This document shows, piece after piece, positions 26,045 to 37,606 of a stretch of DNA of 64,000 bases; the stretch's first letter is position 1; each line of letters starts with the position of its first letter. A program made the translations under genes and the position numbers. The notes under the pieces were generated by a model. It saw only the letters and a list, made by a program, of their open reading frames with translations, searched no databases and was not told where the DNA came from. The stretch comes from Marinomonas gallaica. Its GTDB lineage: Bacteria > Pseudomonadota > Gammaproteobacteria > Pseudomonadales > Marinomonadaceae. The stretch is from contig NZ_LTAX01000004.1 of NCBI RefSeq assembly GCF_001639745.1, positions 124,001-188,000 on the forward strand. The letters are read 5' to 3'.

Positions 26045-27036
26045 TTATTACTCGAACGCCTTTTCGCGTGTCTTTGTTTGGTGGGGGCACCGACTATCCT
26101 GCTTGGTATTTAGAAAACGGTGGTGCCGTGCTAGGTACCACGATAGACAAGTACTGCTATCTAAGTGTGCGTAAGTTACCACCTTTTTTTGAGCATAAGC
26201 ATCGTATTGTCTACTCTAAAATTGAGAACGTAAGTGACGTCTCTGAGATCGAGCACCCAGCCGTACGTGCTGTCATGTCAGAGTACCCGCTTGAGTATGG
26301 CATCGAAGTGCATCATTTCAGTGATTTGCCAGCGCGCTCTGGTCTTGGCTCCAGTTCGGCTTTCACAGTGGGGTTGATTAACGCGCTACGAGGCGTCGAA
26401 GGTAAGATTTCTACAGCGCATCATTTGGGTATGGAAGCCATTCGTATTGAGCAAGACGTCATTCAGGAAAAGGTCGGCTCTCAGGATCAAATTTGGGCGG
26501 CTCATGGTGGAACGAACTTTATCGAATTCCAGCAAAATGGCCGAGTAGATATCAATAAATTGATCATGCGCCCCGGCAACCATTCCCAACTGAATGATCA
26601 TATTTTGTTGTTTTTTACGGGGTTCACCCGCATCGCGGAAACCATTGCGGTGAAACAAATCGAAAATGTAAGTAAAAAACGTCAACAGTTTCATACTCTA
26701 CAGCAGATGGCGCTAGAGGCCCGTTCCATATTGCAATCAAACAGCCCTGAATTTTATCAGATTGGTGCTATGCTGGATCAAGCGTGGCATTTGAAGCGAG
26801 AATTGGCAGATGGTATTTCGACGCCTGCGATCGATGAAATCTATCAGGCTGGCATCAATGCTGGCGCATGGGGTGGTAAGTTATTAGGTGCTGGAGGCGG
26901 TGGTTTTATGATGTTTTTTGCACCGCCAGAAAGTCATGAAGCGATTCGCGCTGCGCTGCAGAAGCTCATCCATGTGCGCTGTAATATCGGTAGCGAAGGA
27001 AGTAAGATCGTTTCTTATGAGCACTATGAATATTAA
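26041..27036 (+). CDS. GHMP-family sugar kinase (HddA-like)
   Basis: The 331-residue GHMP kinase resembles D-glycero-D-manno-heptose-7-phosphate 1-kinase (HddA). It begins ITRTPFRVSLFGGGTDYPAW, has the ATP loop LPARSGLGSSSAFTVGL near residue 97 and the C-terminal glycine-rich motif GGKLLGAGGGGFMMFF. With the adjoining nucleotidyltransferase it forms a sugar phosphorylation and activation pair. The isomerase (gmhA) and phosphatase (gmhB) needed for a full GDP-heptose route are not in the window. It ends 12 nt from the convergent pseF. Confidence 0.85.
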   Translation: MIITRTPFRVSLFGGGTDYPAWYLENGGAVLGTTIDKYCYLSVRKLPPFFEHKHRIVYSKIENVSDVSEIEHPAVRAVMSEYPLEYGIEVHHFSDLPARSGLGSSSAFTVGLINALRGVEGKISTAHHLGMEAIRIEQDVIQEKVGSQDQIWAAHGGTNFIEFQQNGRVDINKLIMRPGNHSQLNDHILLFFTGFTRIAETIAVKQIENVSKKRQQFHTLQQMALEARSILQSNSPEFYQIGAMLDQAWHLKRELADGISTPAIDEIYQAGINAGAWGGKLLGAGGGGFMMFFAPPESHEAIRAALQKLIHVRCNIGSEGSKIVSYEHYEY

Positions 27037-27048
27037 CTTACGATCAAC

Positions 27049-27725
27049 CTAAACCGTAGACACTAGCTGCTGCAAACGCAGCCAATCTTCTTCGGTATCC
27101 AAATCCTGCACACGGTGTCGCGGCAGCATGATTGGGGTCGCTAACTTAGAAAACATCGCTGGGTTAGTAAGCCATTGGTCTACGGTGCCCCAGTAGAATT
27201 GCCCCGCGTCGTGAATCGCCTCTTCTAGATCTTGTGAGCGTTTACCTATGTGCTCGGGGTACATGGGTTGCAGCTTGCCATCGCGTATACGCAAAGCCCT
27301 CTGAACGGGAAAATCAAAGGTTGTCGCGGAAAAACTTAAAGGCGTTTTCTCGAGAGCGAGATAGCCTTGATGAATATCCTCGGCAGTTAGCAGCGGACAC
27401 GTTGCATAGATCAAACATGCTTTATCTATTTGAACGCCTTGATCCATGAGCGACCGCAAAGCATGTTGCATGACAGGTGTGGTGCCAGTGAAATGGTCGG
27501 CGAGTTCATTGGGCCGTGTAAACGGTGTTTCTGCTCCCCATTCTCGCGCTACCTGAGCAATTTCAGCATCGTCGGTTGACACAATGATGTGATCGAACAG
27601 CTTCGTTTTTAAGGCAGCTTCGATCGAGTAAGCGATCAGAGGCTTACCGTTAAGTTGTTTGATGTTTTTACGCGGAATTCTTTGGGAGCCTCCGCGCGCT
27701 GGAATTACGGCGATGTTCCCTAAAC

Positions 27726-27729
<4 letters not shown>
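27049..27729 (-). CDS. pseF: Pseudaminic acid cytidylyltransferase
   Basis: PseF activates Pse with CTP to CMP-Pse, the donor for the Maf transferase. The 226-residue protein has the CMP-nonulosonate synthetase motif AVIPARGGSQRIPRKNIK at the start and ISTDDAEIAQVA, and lacks the phosphatase-like extension of some NeuA proteins. It is the last gene of the minus-strand set cysC-pseB-pseC-pseF and overlaps pseC by 4 nt. Confidence 0.92.
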
Positions 27730-30445
<2,716 letters not shown>

Positions 30446-30453
30446 TGAATATC

Positions 30454-31020
30454 CTATTTCAGTGAAGGTTTCGCAATACAGCCTATTAAATGGTCATCGA
30501 CCATGCCTGTGGCCTGCATAAAAGCGTAGCAAATCGTCGGACCGAAAAACTTAAAACCGCGTTTTTTCATATCTTTTGAGATCTGCTCTGCTAACGGCGT
30601 CACTGCAGGGACGTCGCCTAGGGTAGTTGGCTGATTAATTATTGGCTGATGATTCACAAAGGACCAGTAATAGTCTGAAAACGAACCATATTCGGCGGCG
30701 ATCTTTAAAAAGCACTGAGCGTTAGAAATGGTCGCAGCGATTTTGCCTCGGTGTCTGACAATGCTTGGGTCTTGAACCAGCCTTTCTATATCATCGGCAT
30801 TCATGGCTGCCACTTTAATAGGATCGAAGTCGTGAAAAGCTTGCCGATAGCCTTCACGTTTTCGCAAAATCGTGATCCAGCTTAAACCCGCTTGCGCACT
30901 TTCCAGTACAATGAACTCAAATAAGGTTTGATCATCAAAGACAGGTTTGCCCCATTCTTGATCATGATAGGTTACGTATTCAGCAGAGCCCAGACACCAG
31001 TCGCAACGCTGTTCAGCCAT
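30454..31020 (-). CDS. tag: DNA-3-methyladenine glycosylase I
   Basis: Tag removes 3-methyladenine from alkylated DNA in base-excision repair. The 188-residue product starts CDWCLGSAEYVTYHDQEWG, the family's zinc-ligand and substrate-pocket signature, and has FEFIVLESAQAGLSWITIL with the catalytic-region glutamate. ATG 31020 is preferred over ATG 31041 because a purine-rich site precedes it. It is a housekeeping gene marking the right border of the glycan island. Confidence 0.92.
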   Translation of the reverse strand: MAEQRCDWCLGSAEYVTYHDQEWGKPVFDDQTLFEFIVLESAQAGLSWITILRKREGYRQAFHDFDPIKVAAMNADDIERLVQDPSIVRHRGKIAATISNAQCFLKIAAEYGSFSDYYWSFVNHQPIINQPTTLGDVPAVTPLAEQISKDMKKRGFKFFGPTICYAFMQATGMVDDHLIGCIAKPSLK

Positions 31021-31079
31021 GATTTTATTCGCCTTTTCCATTTAGATACGACTTTATTACCAATTACGAGGGAGTGCAA

Positions 31080-31877
31080 ATGAACTTCACTAGTCAGCTG
31101 TTTAGCCAAGGTTTTGAATGGGTGTGTTGGTTGTTTGTCATCTTAATAGTAGGGCGAGCGTTTGTCTCGGTTCCATGGTCAACATTGCTTCATGATGGCA
31201 GGTTGCAGAACCGTTTTTTAGGGTCTGTCGTTGCTTTAGTTTTGCTGTGGCAAATGAGCGTTGATTTAAATGTGGGCGTGATCATCCACTTTATTGGGAT
31301 GACAACGATAACCTTGTTTTTTGGTTGGCCGTTAGCCATTGTCGCGGGTATTGTGGCGCAAAGCGTCGACTTGTTTTGGGCACTGAACCAATGGCCAGTT
31401 TACGGCGTAAACCTTATGTTCAATGTAATCATCCCCGTGGCGCTTACGTGGTGGATGCATTGCTTTATTGAGCGTTTCAAACCGTCCAATCCATTTGTGT
31501 TTATCTTGGGAGCGGGGTTCTTTGGCTGTGTTGTTAGTACGACGGTATCATCACTGGTAGCGGTTGTAGCGTTAAAGCTGTTTGGTGAATTTGAATTAAA
31601 ACTAAGCGCCGAAGAGTACTTAGGTTACTTACCCATTTTTGTTTTTCCCGAAGCCGTTGTGAATGGTATGTTTATTTCCGCCACGACCATACTGTACCCC
31701 CATGTGGTGACTACGTTTAATGAGGCTCGCTATTTCAAAGAGTCTAAACGTGACATGATATTAGATGAATACATAGAACCTGCGCTCGACTTAGATCAAA
31801 CAGAAGCGCCTGAAGAACAAGATGACAGCCGTTATCGACCACCAAAAGAGTGGTATGACAAGGACAAAGAGCCATGA
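31080..31877 (+). CDS. CbiM-like/ECF-type integral membrane protein
   Basis: The 265-residue protein has about six to seven hydrophobic segments and resembles energy-coupling-factor permeases of the CbiM-like group (COG3235-type predicted membrane proteins), for example WPLAIVAGIVAQSVDLFWAL and YLPIFVFPEAVVNGMFISA. The charged C-terminal tail (ALDLDQTEAPEEQDDSRYRP) is cytoplasmic-looking. ATG 31080 follows GAGGGAG; an in-frame GTG lies at 31074. No ABC partner genes are adjacent, so its substrate and role are unknown. Its end overlaps nudF by 4 nt. Confidence 0.65.
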   Translation: MNFTSQLFSQGFEWVCWLFVILIVGRAFVSVPWSTLLHDGRLQNRFLGSVVALVLLWQMSVDLNVGVIIHFIGMTTITLFFGWPLAIVAGIVAQSVDLFWALNQWPVYGVNLMFNVIIPVALTWWMHCFIERFKPSNPFVFILGAGFFGCVVSTTVSSLVAVVALKLFGEFELKLSAEEYLGYLPIFVFPEAVVNGMFISATTILYPHVVTTFNEARYFKESKRDMILDEYIEPALDLDQTEAPEEQDDSRYRPPKEWYDKDKEP

Positions 31878-32500
31878 AATATATTCCTACGTATCAACAA
31901 AGTGATGTGGACATTGAGAAAGATGAAGTTGTCTACGATGGCTTTTTTAAGATGCACAAGCGAGTGTTGCGTCACCGTAAATTCAATGGGGAATGGTCCG
32001 AGACTATGACCCGAGAAATGATGGTGCGTGCCGATGCCATCTGTGTGCTGTTGTTTGACCCTAAACTGGATAAGTTATTGCTAATTGAGCAATTTCGCCC
32101 CTGTTTGCCTGAACATGAGTCGCCGTGGCTACTGGAGCTTGTTGCGGGGATGGTTGAGCCGGGTGAGTCTGATGAAGAGGTTGCGCGCCGTGAATCCTTT
32201 GAAGAGGCGGGCGTGGAAGTCAAGCGATTAGAATATATGATGCGCTTTGTGCCGTCTCCTGGGGGGCTGGTTGAGCATTTGCGTATGTACGCAGGTGAGA
32301 TAGATGCATCGAAGGTGGACCTTGAAACGACGCAAGGGCTTGACGAAGAGCACGAAGACATCAAGTTGCACTTGTTTGATGTGGACGATGTATTACCTCT
32401 GCTGGAGCAAGAGATTGTCAATGCGAGTGCCATTTTGGGACTTCAATGGTTTGCGCTGAATGGACACAAGCTAAAACAAACTTGGTTAAACGGTAACTAG
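31874..32500 (+). CDS. nudF: ADP-ribose diphosphatase (Nudix)
   Basis: NudF hydrolyses ADP-ribose to AMP and ribose 5-phosphate. The 208-residue protein carries a perfect Nudix box starting at GMVEPGESDEEVARRESF and ending EEAGV, and the NudF-type stretch LLIEQFRPCLP before it. It belongs to the conserved nudF-yqiB-yqiA-parE neighbourhood known from gammaproteobacteria. Confidence 0.9.
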   Translation: MKYIPTYQQSDVDIEKDEVVYDGFFKMHKRVLRHRKFNGEWSETMTREMMVRADAICVLLFDPKLDKLLLIEQFRPCLPEHESPWLLELVAGMVEPGESDEEVARRESFEEAGVEVKRLEYMMRFVPSPGGLVEHLRMYAGEIDASKVDLETTQGLDEEHEDIKLHLFDVDDVLPLLEQEIVNASAILGLQWFALNGHKLKQTWLNGN

Positions 32501-32504
32501 ACGC

Positions 32505-33461
32505 GTGTTAACGAAATTACTTCCTTGGACGTTTACACAGCCCTTAATTGGGCTGCTGTCATTTATATTCTTATGTTTGAATATTCTCCTTTGGGGGGTG
32601 CTCATCCATATTATTGCGCTGTTGCAAACGGTCCTAAATGGTCCATCAGAGCGAACGAAAGTAGCCTGTGAAAGCTGTTATCGAGCTTGGGTGACAGGAT
32701 GTGAGTGGTGGTTCCGGTGTATGCTAGGGATGCATTGGCAATTGGACCAACAGCTTGTGAAACGTCCAGATACTTGGCATTTAGTGATTGCCAATCATCG
32801 TTATTGGGTGGACGCATTTGTTGTTTTGATACAGGTGCAAGGGCGCATGCCGATGCCGCGTATTTTTATGAAAGATAGTTTGGCATGGTTGCCTTTAGTC
32901 GGCTCGGCGACCAAAATAATGGGCTTTCCACAAGTGAAGCGGTACAGCAAAGCAAAAATTGCAAAGTCCCCTGATTTAGCATTACATGATGTTCGTGCGA
33001 CAGAAGAGGCCTGTCAGCCATTAACGTTGCAGCCAAGTACGATCATGACCTTTGCTGAAGGGACAAGGTTCAGTGCTCGTAAACATCGCCAGCAAGCCTC
33101 ACCTTATAAACACCTATTACGCCCTAAAGCGGGCGGTATGTATCGAGTATTGAAAGCAATGCCGGGGTGCTTTCATGAAGTCACAGACTTGAATATCGTT
33201 TATGGTGACGATCGCAACTCATTTTGGGATTTGTTGTGTGGTCAAGTTTCGGCGGTACAGGTAAAGGTTCGTTCAGTTAAACTGCCTGATTCATTTAAAA
33301 CTATGAATGATCAGGTAGAAAAGCAAGCCTTCTACGATTGGTTTAACCAGTATTGGCGTGACAAAGATCGATCCATGTCGACGGATGTACTACACTGGTC
33401 TAATGTTGAAATTCAGGAAAAAGAACCCATTAAGAAGGAAAATGGTCTGCAAAATTACTAA
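32505..33461 (+). CDS. Acyltransferase of the PlsC/YihG type
   Basis: The 318-residue membrane-associated protein has one or two N-terminal hydrophobic helices and the PlsC-family motifs NHRYWVDAF (HxxxxD catalytic pair) and FAEGTRFS (EGTR). It would acylate a lysophospholipid, most like E. coli YihG. It begins at GTG 32505, just after nudF. Its insertion between nudF and yqiB differs from the E. coli order. Confidence 0.82.
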   Translation: MLTKLLPWTFTQPLIGLLSFIFLCLNILLWGVLIHIIALLQTVLNGPSERTKVACESCYRAWVTGCEWWFRCMLGMHWQLDQQLVKRPDTWHLVIANHRYWVDAFVVLIQVQGRMPMPRIFMKDSLAWLPLVGSATKIMGFPQVKRYSKAKIAKSPDLALHDVRATEEACQPLTLQPSTIMTFAEGTRFSARKHRQQASPYKHLLRPKAGGMYRVLKAMPGCFHEVTDLNIVYGDDRNSFWDLLCGQVSAVQVKVRSVKLPDSFKTMNDQVEKQAFYDWFNQYWRDKDRSMSTDVLHWSNVEIQEKEPIKKENGLQNY

Positions 33462-33484
33462 AACGGTTAATTCGAGAAAACATC

Positions 33485-33937
33485 ATGCCACAACCATACG
33501 TTCCAAATTTAGTAGAGCTGCAAATGCTAGGCGAGTTAAATTACCGTCGCTTAGGCAAGCTGGTGCGTGGTTATGAAGACGATACCGCTTGGCACTTCAC
33601 CATTCATACTGCTGGGCAGCAAAGCCGTTTGTCGCTTGAATTAGTAGAAGAGAGCCGCTATACCGCTCAGCTAACATTAACCTTTGCTCCTGAAATTACG
33701 ATTAAACTGCCTTTTAGCAGTGAGCTTGTGATGACGGTTCGTTTGTATCACGATGTCGGCATTGCAGAAATTACCGATGGGCATCGACACTACAAAGGCG
33801 CTTATCCTTATCCTAACGATGATATGCACCACCGTGATGAGAAATTTCGTTTAAATCAACAGTTAGCGGATTTTCTAGAGCTGTGCCTTAAGCACGGTCA
33901 CCGTTTCTACGACCTACCAGATTTTCAGTTTGCCTAA
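33485..33937 (+). CDS. yqiB: DUF1249 family protein YqiB
   Basis: The 150-residue protein matches the YqiB/DUF1249 family, of unknown function, by length, its start YVPNLVELQMLGELNYRRL and the ending FYDLPDFQF. It is in the conserved position between nudF and yqiA upstream of parE. No membrane segments or catalytic motifs are evident. Confidence 0.85.
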   Translation: MPQPYVPNLVELQMLGELNYRRLGKLVRGYEDDTAWHFTIHTAGQQSRLSLELVEESRYTAQLTLTFAPEITIKLPFSSELVMTVRLYHDVGIAEITDGHRHYKGAYPYPNDDMHHRDEKFRLNQQLADFLELCLKHGHRFYDLPDFQFA

Positions 33938-33946
33938 CGCTATTTT

Positions 33947-34537
33947 ATGATTATTTTACTCTACGTACACGGTTTTAACAGTTCCGAGTTATCTTTTAAA
34001 TCGCAACAATTAAAAGCGCGTATGCAGCATCTAGGATTAGAGAAATACTTTCTCTGTCCTCGCTTACCTTGGCAGCCCGCGAAGGCGATCCAGTTATTGG
34101 AAGACATCATTGAAGAGCACCATGAAAAGGGCCATAAGGTGGCATTGGTGGGAAGTTCTTTAGGGGGATTTTACAGTACCTACCTGAGTATTAAGTACGA
34201 TCTTCATGCGGTGCTCGTCAATCCTGCCGTGGAGGCTCCTGTATTACTGCGCCATTACCTTGGTCAGCAAATTAACCCTTATACCAACGAGACCTATGAG
34301 TTGGCAGAAGTCCATATGGAAGAGTTGGAGCGCCTAGTTTGCTCAGACTATGACCCCCAAAAAGTATGGCTCATGGTGCAAGAGCAAGATGAAGTATTGA
34401 ACTACAAGGCTGCTTTGGAGCGATTTGTCGATGTGCAGCGAGTTACTTGTGAAACGGGTGGTGACCACAGCTTTATCGGATTCGAACGCTTTATTGATGA
34501 TATCTTGCGCTTTGTTGGGTTTCGAAACGAATTTTAA
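33947..34537 (+). CDS. yqiA: YqiA family esterase
   Basis: The 196-residue alpha/beta hydrolase has LLYVHGFNSSELSFKSQ at the start, the nucleophile elbow VGSSLGGFY (Ser in GSSLGG) and a C-terminal GGDHSF histidine, the usual YqiA/UPF0227 pattern. E. coli YqiA is an esterase with preference for short acyl groups. It lies 9 nt after yqiB; the cpdA gene usually between them is absent. Confidence 0.9.
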   Translation: MIILLYVHGFNSSELSFKSQQLKARMQHLGLEKYFLCPRLPWQPAKAIQLLEDIIEEHHEKGHKVALVGSSLGGFYSTYLSIKYDLHAVLVNPAVEAPVLLRHYLGQQINPYTNETYELAEVHMEELERLVCSDYDPQKVWLMVQEQDEVLNYKAALERFVDVQRVTCETGGDHSFIGFERFIDDILRFVGFRNEF

Positions 34538-34640
34538 CGTATGGTTTTTTAAGGCATTTGCCTCGATTTCTCCCTCGTTATAGACTCTCCCCAACATTGC
34601 TTTATTTGGCGGCTTGCCGCCCCGAAACTTGGAAGTACCC

Positions 34641-36539
34641 ATGTCTGCAAAAGAATATAATGCTGGATCCATTGAAGTTCTCAGCGGGCTAGAGCCTGTA
34701 CAGAAGCGCCCTGGGATGTATACCGAAACCACACGTCCCAATCACTTGGCTCAAGAAGTCATCGACAACTCTGTCGATGAAGCGATTGCAGGTCATGCTG
34801 ACCGCATCACCGTGACATTGCATAAAGACAACTCTGTTAGCGTCGAAGACAACGGCCGTGGTATGCCGGTGGATATTCATCCTGAAGAAGGGGTATCTGG
34901 TGTTGAGTTGATCCTAACGAAGCTTCACGCAGGTGGTAAGTTTTCGGGCGATAACTACCAGTTTTCAGGGGGGCTTCACGGCGTTGGTGTGAGCGTTGTA
35001 AACGCACTGTCGACATCGCTCGAAGTATGGGTTAAACGCGCGGGTGTGCAATATCATATTGGCTTTGCTGATGGGCATAAAGTCTCTGAGTTGGCTGAAG
35101 TAGGCACGGTAGGCAAGAAAAACTCGGGTACCACCGTTAAGTTTTCTGCAGACCCAAAATATTTCGACAGCGGTAAATATTCGTTGTCTCGTCTTAAACA
35201 TCTTTTAAAAGCCAAAGCCGTTTTGTGCTCGGGTTTGCACGTCATTTTTATTGATCAGAGTGGCAGTGGCGAAGAGCGTGAAGAGTGGTTTTTTGAAGAC
35301 GGTTTAAAAGACTACTTGCTGCAAGCTAACGCTGGCTTTGATTTATTACCAGAAGAGCCTTTCATGGGCGGGCAAACCGAAATTACGCAAGGGGTTGATT
35401 GGGCCGTTCAATGGCTGCCAGAAGGTGGCGAGCTAGTCACAGAAAGCTATGTGAACTTGATTCCTACAGCGCAAGGCGGTACTCATGTAAATGGTCTGCG
35501 CACAGGGCTGTTAGAAGGGATTCGTGAGTTTTGTGATTTTCACAGTCTGTTGCCGCGTGGCGTTAAGCTGACGGCGGAAGATGTCTGGGACCGCTGTAGC
35601 TATGTTCTGTCAGCCAAATTACAGGAGCCTCAATTTTCCGGTCAAACCAAAGAGCGCTTGTCTTCGCGACAAATCGTTGCGTTTATCTCTGCTACGGTAA
35701 AAGATGCCTTTAGCTTGTGGCTTAATAAGCATGTGGAAGACGGCACGAAAATCGCTGAACTGATTATTTCCAGTGCGCAGAAACGTTTGCGAGCGAGCAA
35801 AAAAGTAGTACGTAAAAAAGTCACGCAAGGGCCTGCTTTACCGGGTAAATTGGCAGACTGTGCCGGACAAGATGGTCGAACCAGTGAGCTTTTTTTAGTA
35901 GAGGGTGACTCGGCAGGCGGTTCTGCAAAACAAGCTCGTGATAAAGATTTTCAGGCGATTATGCCGTTACGAGGTAAGATCTTGAATTCTTGGGAAGTGG
36001 ATTCAAGCCAAGTATTAGCGTCTCAGGAAATTCACGATATCTCTGTGGCGCTTGGTGTGGATCCAGCGGATGATGATCTATCTGGATTACGCTACGGTAA
36101 AGTTTGCATCTTAGCCGATGCCGACTCGGACGGTTTGCATATTGCGACGCTGTTGTGCGCCTTATTTGTGAAGCATTTCCCAGCCTTAGTCAAACAGGGT
36201 CATGTGTTTGTAGCGATGCCTCCATTGTATCGTATCGACATGGGCAAAGAAGTACACTATGCCTTAGACGATGAAGAAAAAGACATCATTATTCATAAGC
36301 TTGAAGCTGAGAATAAGCGTGGTACGCCCAATGTACAGCGATTCAAAGGCTTGGGTGAGATGAACCCTTCTCAGCTGCGTGAAACGACCATGGCACCGGA
36401 TACTCGTCGCTTAATTCAGCTGACAATGGAAGACCCGTTGTCAACCGATGAGGTGTTAGACAAGTTATTGTCGAAAAAACGTGCTGGCGACCGAAAATCT
36501 TGGCTAGAAACCTACGGCAATCTCGCTATCGTAGATTAA
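34641..36539 (+). CDS. parE: DNA topoisomerase IV subunit B
   Basis: ParE is the ATPase subunit of topoisomerase IV, which decatenates replicated chromosomes. The 632-residue protein has the GHKL ATP site (VIDNSVDEA, VEDNGRGMP, GGLHGVGVSVVNA) and the TOPRIM region (LFLVEGDSAGGSAKQARD, then ILADADSDGLHI). ATG 34641 is preferred because GGAAG lies 5 nt upstream. A strong terminator follows at 36548. Confidence 0.97.
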   Translation: MSAKEYNAGSIEVLSGLEPVQKRPGMYTETTRPNHLAQEVIDNSVDEAIAGHADRITVTLHKDNSVSVEDNGRGMPVDIHPEEGVSGVELILTKLHAGGKFSGDNYQFSGGLHGVGVSVVNALSTSLEVWVKRAGVQYHIGFADGHKVSELAEVGTVGKKNSGTTVKFSADPKYFDSGKYSLSRLKHLLKAKAVLCSGLHVIFIDQSGSGEEREEWFFEDGLKDYLLQANAGFDLLPEEPFMGGQTEITQGVDWAVQWLPEGGELVTESYVNLIPTAQGGTHVNGLRTGLLEGIREFCDFHSLLPRGVKLTAEDVWDRCSYVLSAKLQEPQFSGQTKERLSSRQIVAFISATVKDAFSLWLNKHVEDGTKIAELIISSAQKRLRASKKVVRKKVTQGPALPGKLADCAGQDGRTSELFLVEGDSAGGSAKQARDKDFQAIMPLRGKILNSWEVDSSQVLASQEIHDISVALGVDPADDDLSGLRYGKVCILADADSDGLHIATLLCALFVKHFPALVKQGHVFVAMPPLYRIDMGKEVHYALDDEEKDIIIHKLEAENKRGTPNVQRFKGLGEMNPSQLRETTMAPDTRRLIQLTMEDPLSTDEVLDKLLSKKRAGDRKSWLETYGNLAIVD

Positions 36540-36547
36540 TTTAAAAC

Positions 36548-36574
36548 GCAGCGCTTAAGGCGCTGCTTTTTTTT
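36548..36574 (+). terminator. Rho-independent terminator after parE
   Basis: A 7-bp GC-rich stem GCAGCGC/GCGCTGC with loop TTAAG is followed by eight T, 8 nt after the parE stop. Confidence 0.93.
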
Positions 36575-36805
36575 GAGTCATAAAAAACAGTGTCAGGTAT
36601 AACTCTTTACTGCATTTTTTGTACTGTCATATTTTCTCGCTTTTGTGCTGATAAAATACGCTAAATGTGTAAAGATTTTTATGTGATATAAAAAATAACC
36701 GTCAATCTGAATCAGAAAGCTTTTGTTCTGTATCGCAAAATCTATACTAGCAGGTTAACTATTTGAACCTCTGTGGACGTTCACAACAACAAGGTAGGAT
36801 TTACC

Positions 36806-37489
36806 ATGTCAAAACTTAAAAGCTCCATCGCTATTTTATCGATCGCAGCCGTGTTAGGGGGTTGTCAAACGACCACTCAGCGTGAGAACGCGACGACTGG
36901 CGAAACAGAAATGAACTCAACGTCTAAAGGTGCCATCATTGGTGCGGTATCCGGTGTACTGGTCGGTCTAGCAACAGGTGATAATGCGAAAGAGCGTCGT
37001 AACCGCGCGTTAGCTGGTGCCGTTGCGGGTGGTGCTGTAGGTGCGGGTGTAGGTAATTACTTTGACCGTCAAGAAGCTGCGCTTCGTGAAGAACTACGTA
37101 ACTCCGGTGTACAGGTACGTCGAGTTGGAAAAGATCAATTGGTATTGGTGATGGAGAATGGTATTGGCTTCGGAACGGATTCTTACATGTTAGATTCATC
37201 AATCTATAACACCTTAAATGGCGTAGCGCGTATATTGGTTGAATACCCTGAGACGGTGCTAATGATCACAGGCCACACGGACAGTACCGGTAGTGAAGAA
37301 CACAACCAAACGCTTTCTCTTAAACGTGCGGACTCAGTACGCAGTTATTTGATGGGGCAAAATGTTGCGTCAAATCGTTTATCAACGATGGGAATGGGCG
37401 AAAGCTCACCAATCTGTGATAACTCGACGAGCCAAGGCCGTCAATGTAACCGTCGTGTTGAGATCAGTATCTATCCAAAAGGCAACTAA
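36806..37489 (+). CDS. OmpA-family lipoprotein with glycine-zipper domain (YiaD-like)
   Basis: The 227-residue outer-membrane lipoprotein has a signal peptide ending in the lipobox LGGC (Cys20 after ATG 36806), a glycine-zipper hydrophobic segment (GAIIGAVSGVLVGLATGD and ALAGAVAGGAVGAGVGNYF) and a C-terminal OmpA peptidoglycan-binding domain (ITGHTDSTGSEEHNQTLSLK ending RRVEIS). ATG 36806 after AAGGTAGGA is chosen over the upstream in-frame codon at 36773. The 231-bp spacer from the parE terminator presumably contains its promoter. Confidence 0.88.
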   Translation: MSKLKSSIAILSIAAVLGGCQTTTQRENATTGETEMNSTSKGAIIGAVSGVLVGLATGDNAKERRNRALAGAVAGGAVGAGVGNYFDRQEAALREELRNSGVQVRRVGKDQLVLVMENGIGFGTDSYMLDSSIYNTLNGVARILVEYPETVLMITGHTDSTGSEEHNQTLSLKRADSVRSYLMGQNVASNRLSTMGMGESSPICDNSTSQGRQCNRRVEISIYPKGN

Positions 37490-37504
37490 TCGACCTTTAC
37501 TTCC

Positions 37505-37537
37505 CTATGTCAGCCGCATTTCTAGCGGCTGACATAG
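37505..37537 (+). terminator. Long hairpin after the OmpA-type lipoprotein gene
   Basis: A perfect 13-bp inverted repeat (CTATGTCAGCCGC, loop ATTTCTA) lies 15 nt after the stop codon. It is followed by CCCCTTCCCC rather than T residues, so it may stabilise mRNA ends or act in a different type of termination. Confidence 0.6.
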
Positions 37538-37606
37538 CCCCTTCCCCTGCGAAATCCGTTAAAAACGATTACACTTAGGCCTGAACCCCAAAAATAGAGA
37601 TGTACC

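Noticed and set aside
31972..32433. Long Ser-rich frame antisense to nudF
   Set aside because: It is the antisense shadow of a gene with intact Nudix motif and shows biased low-complexity composition.
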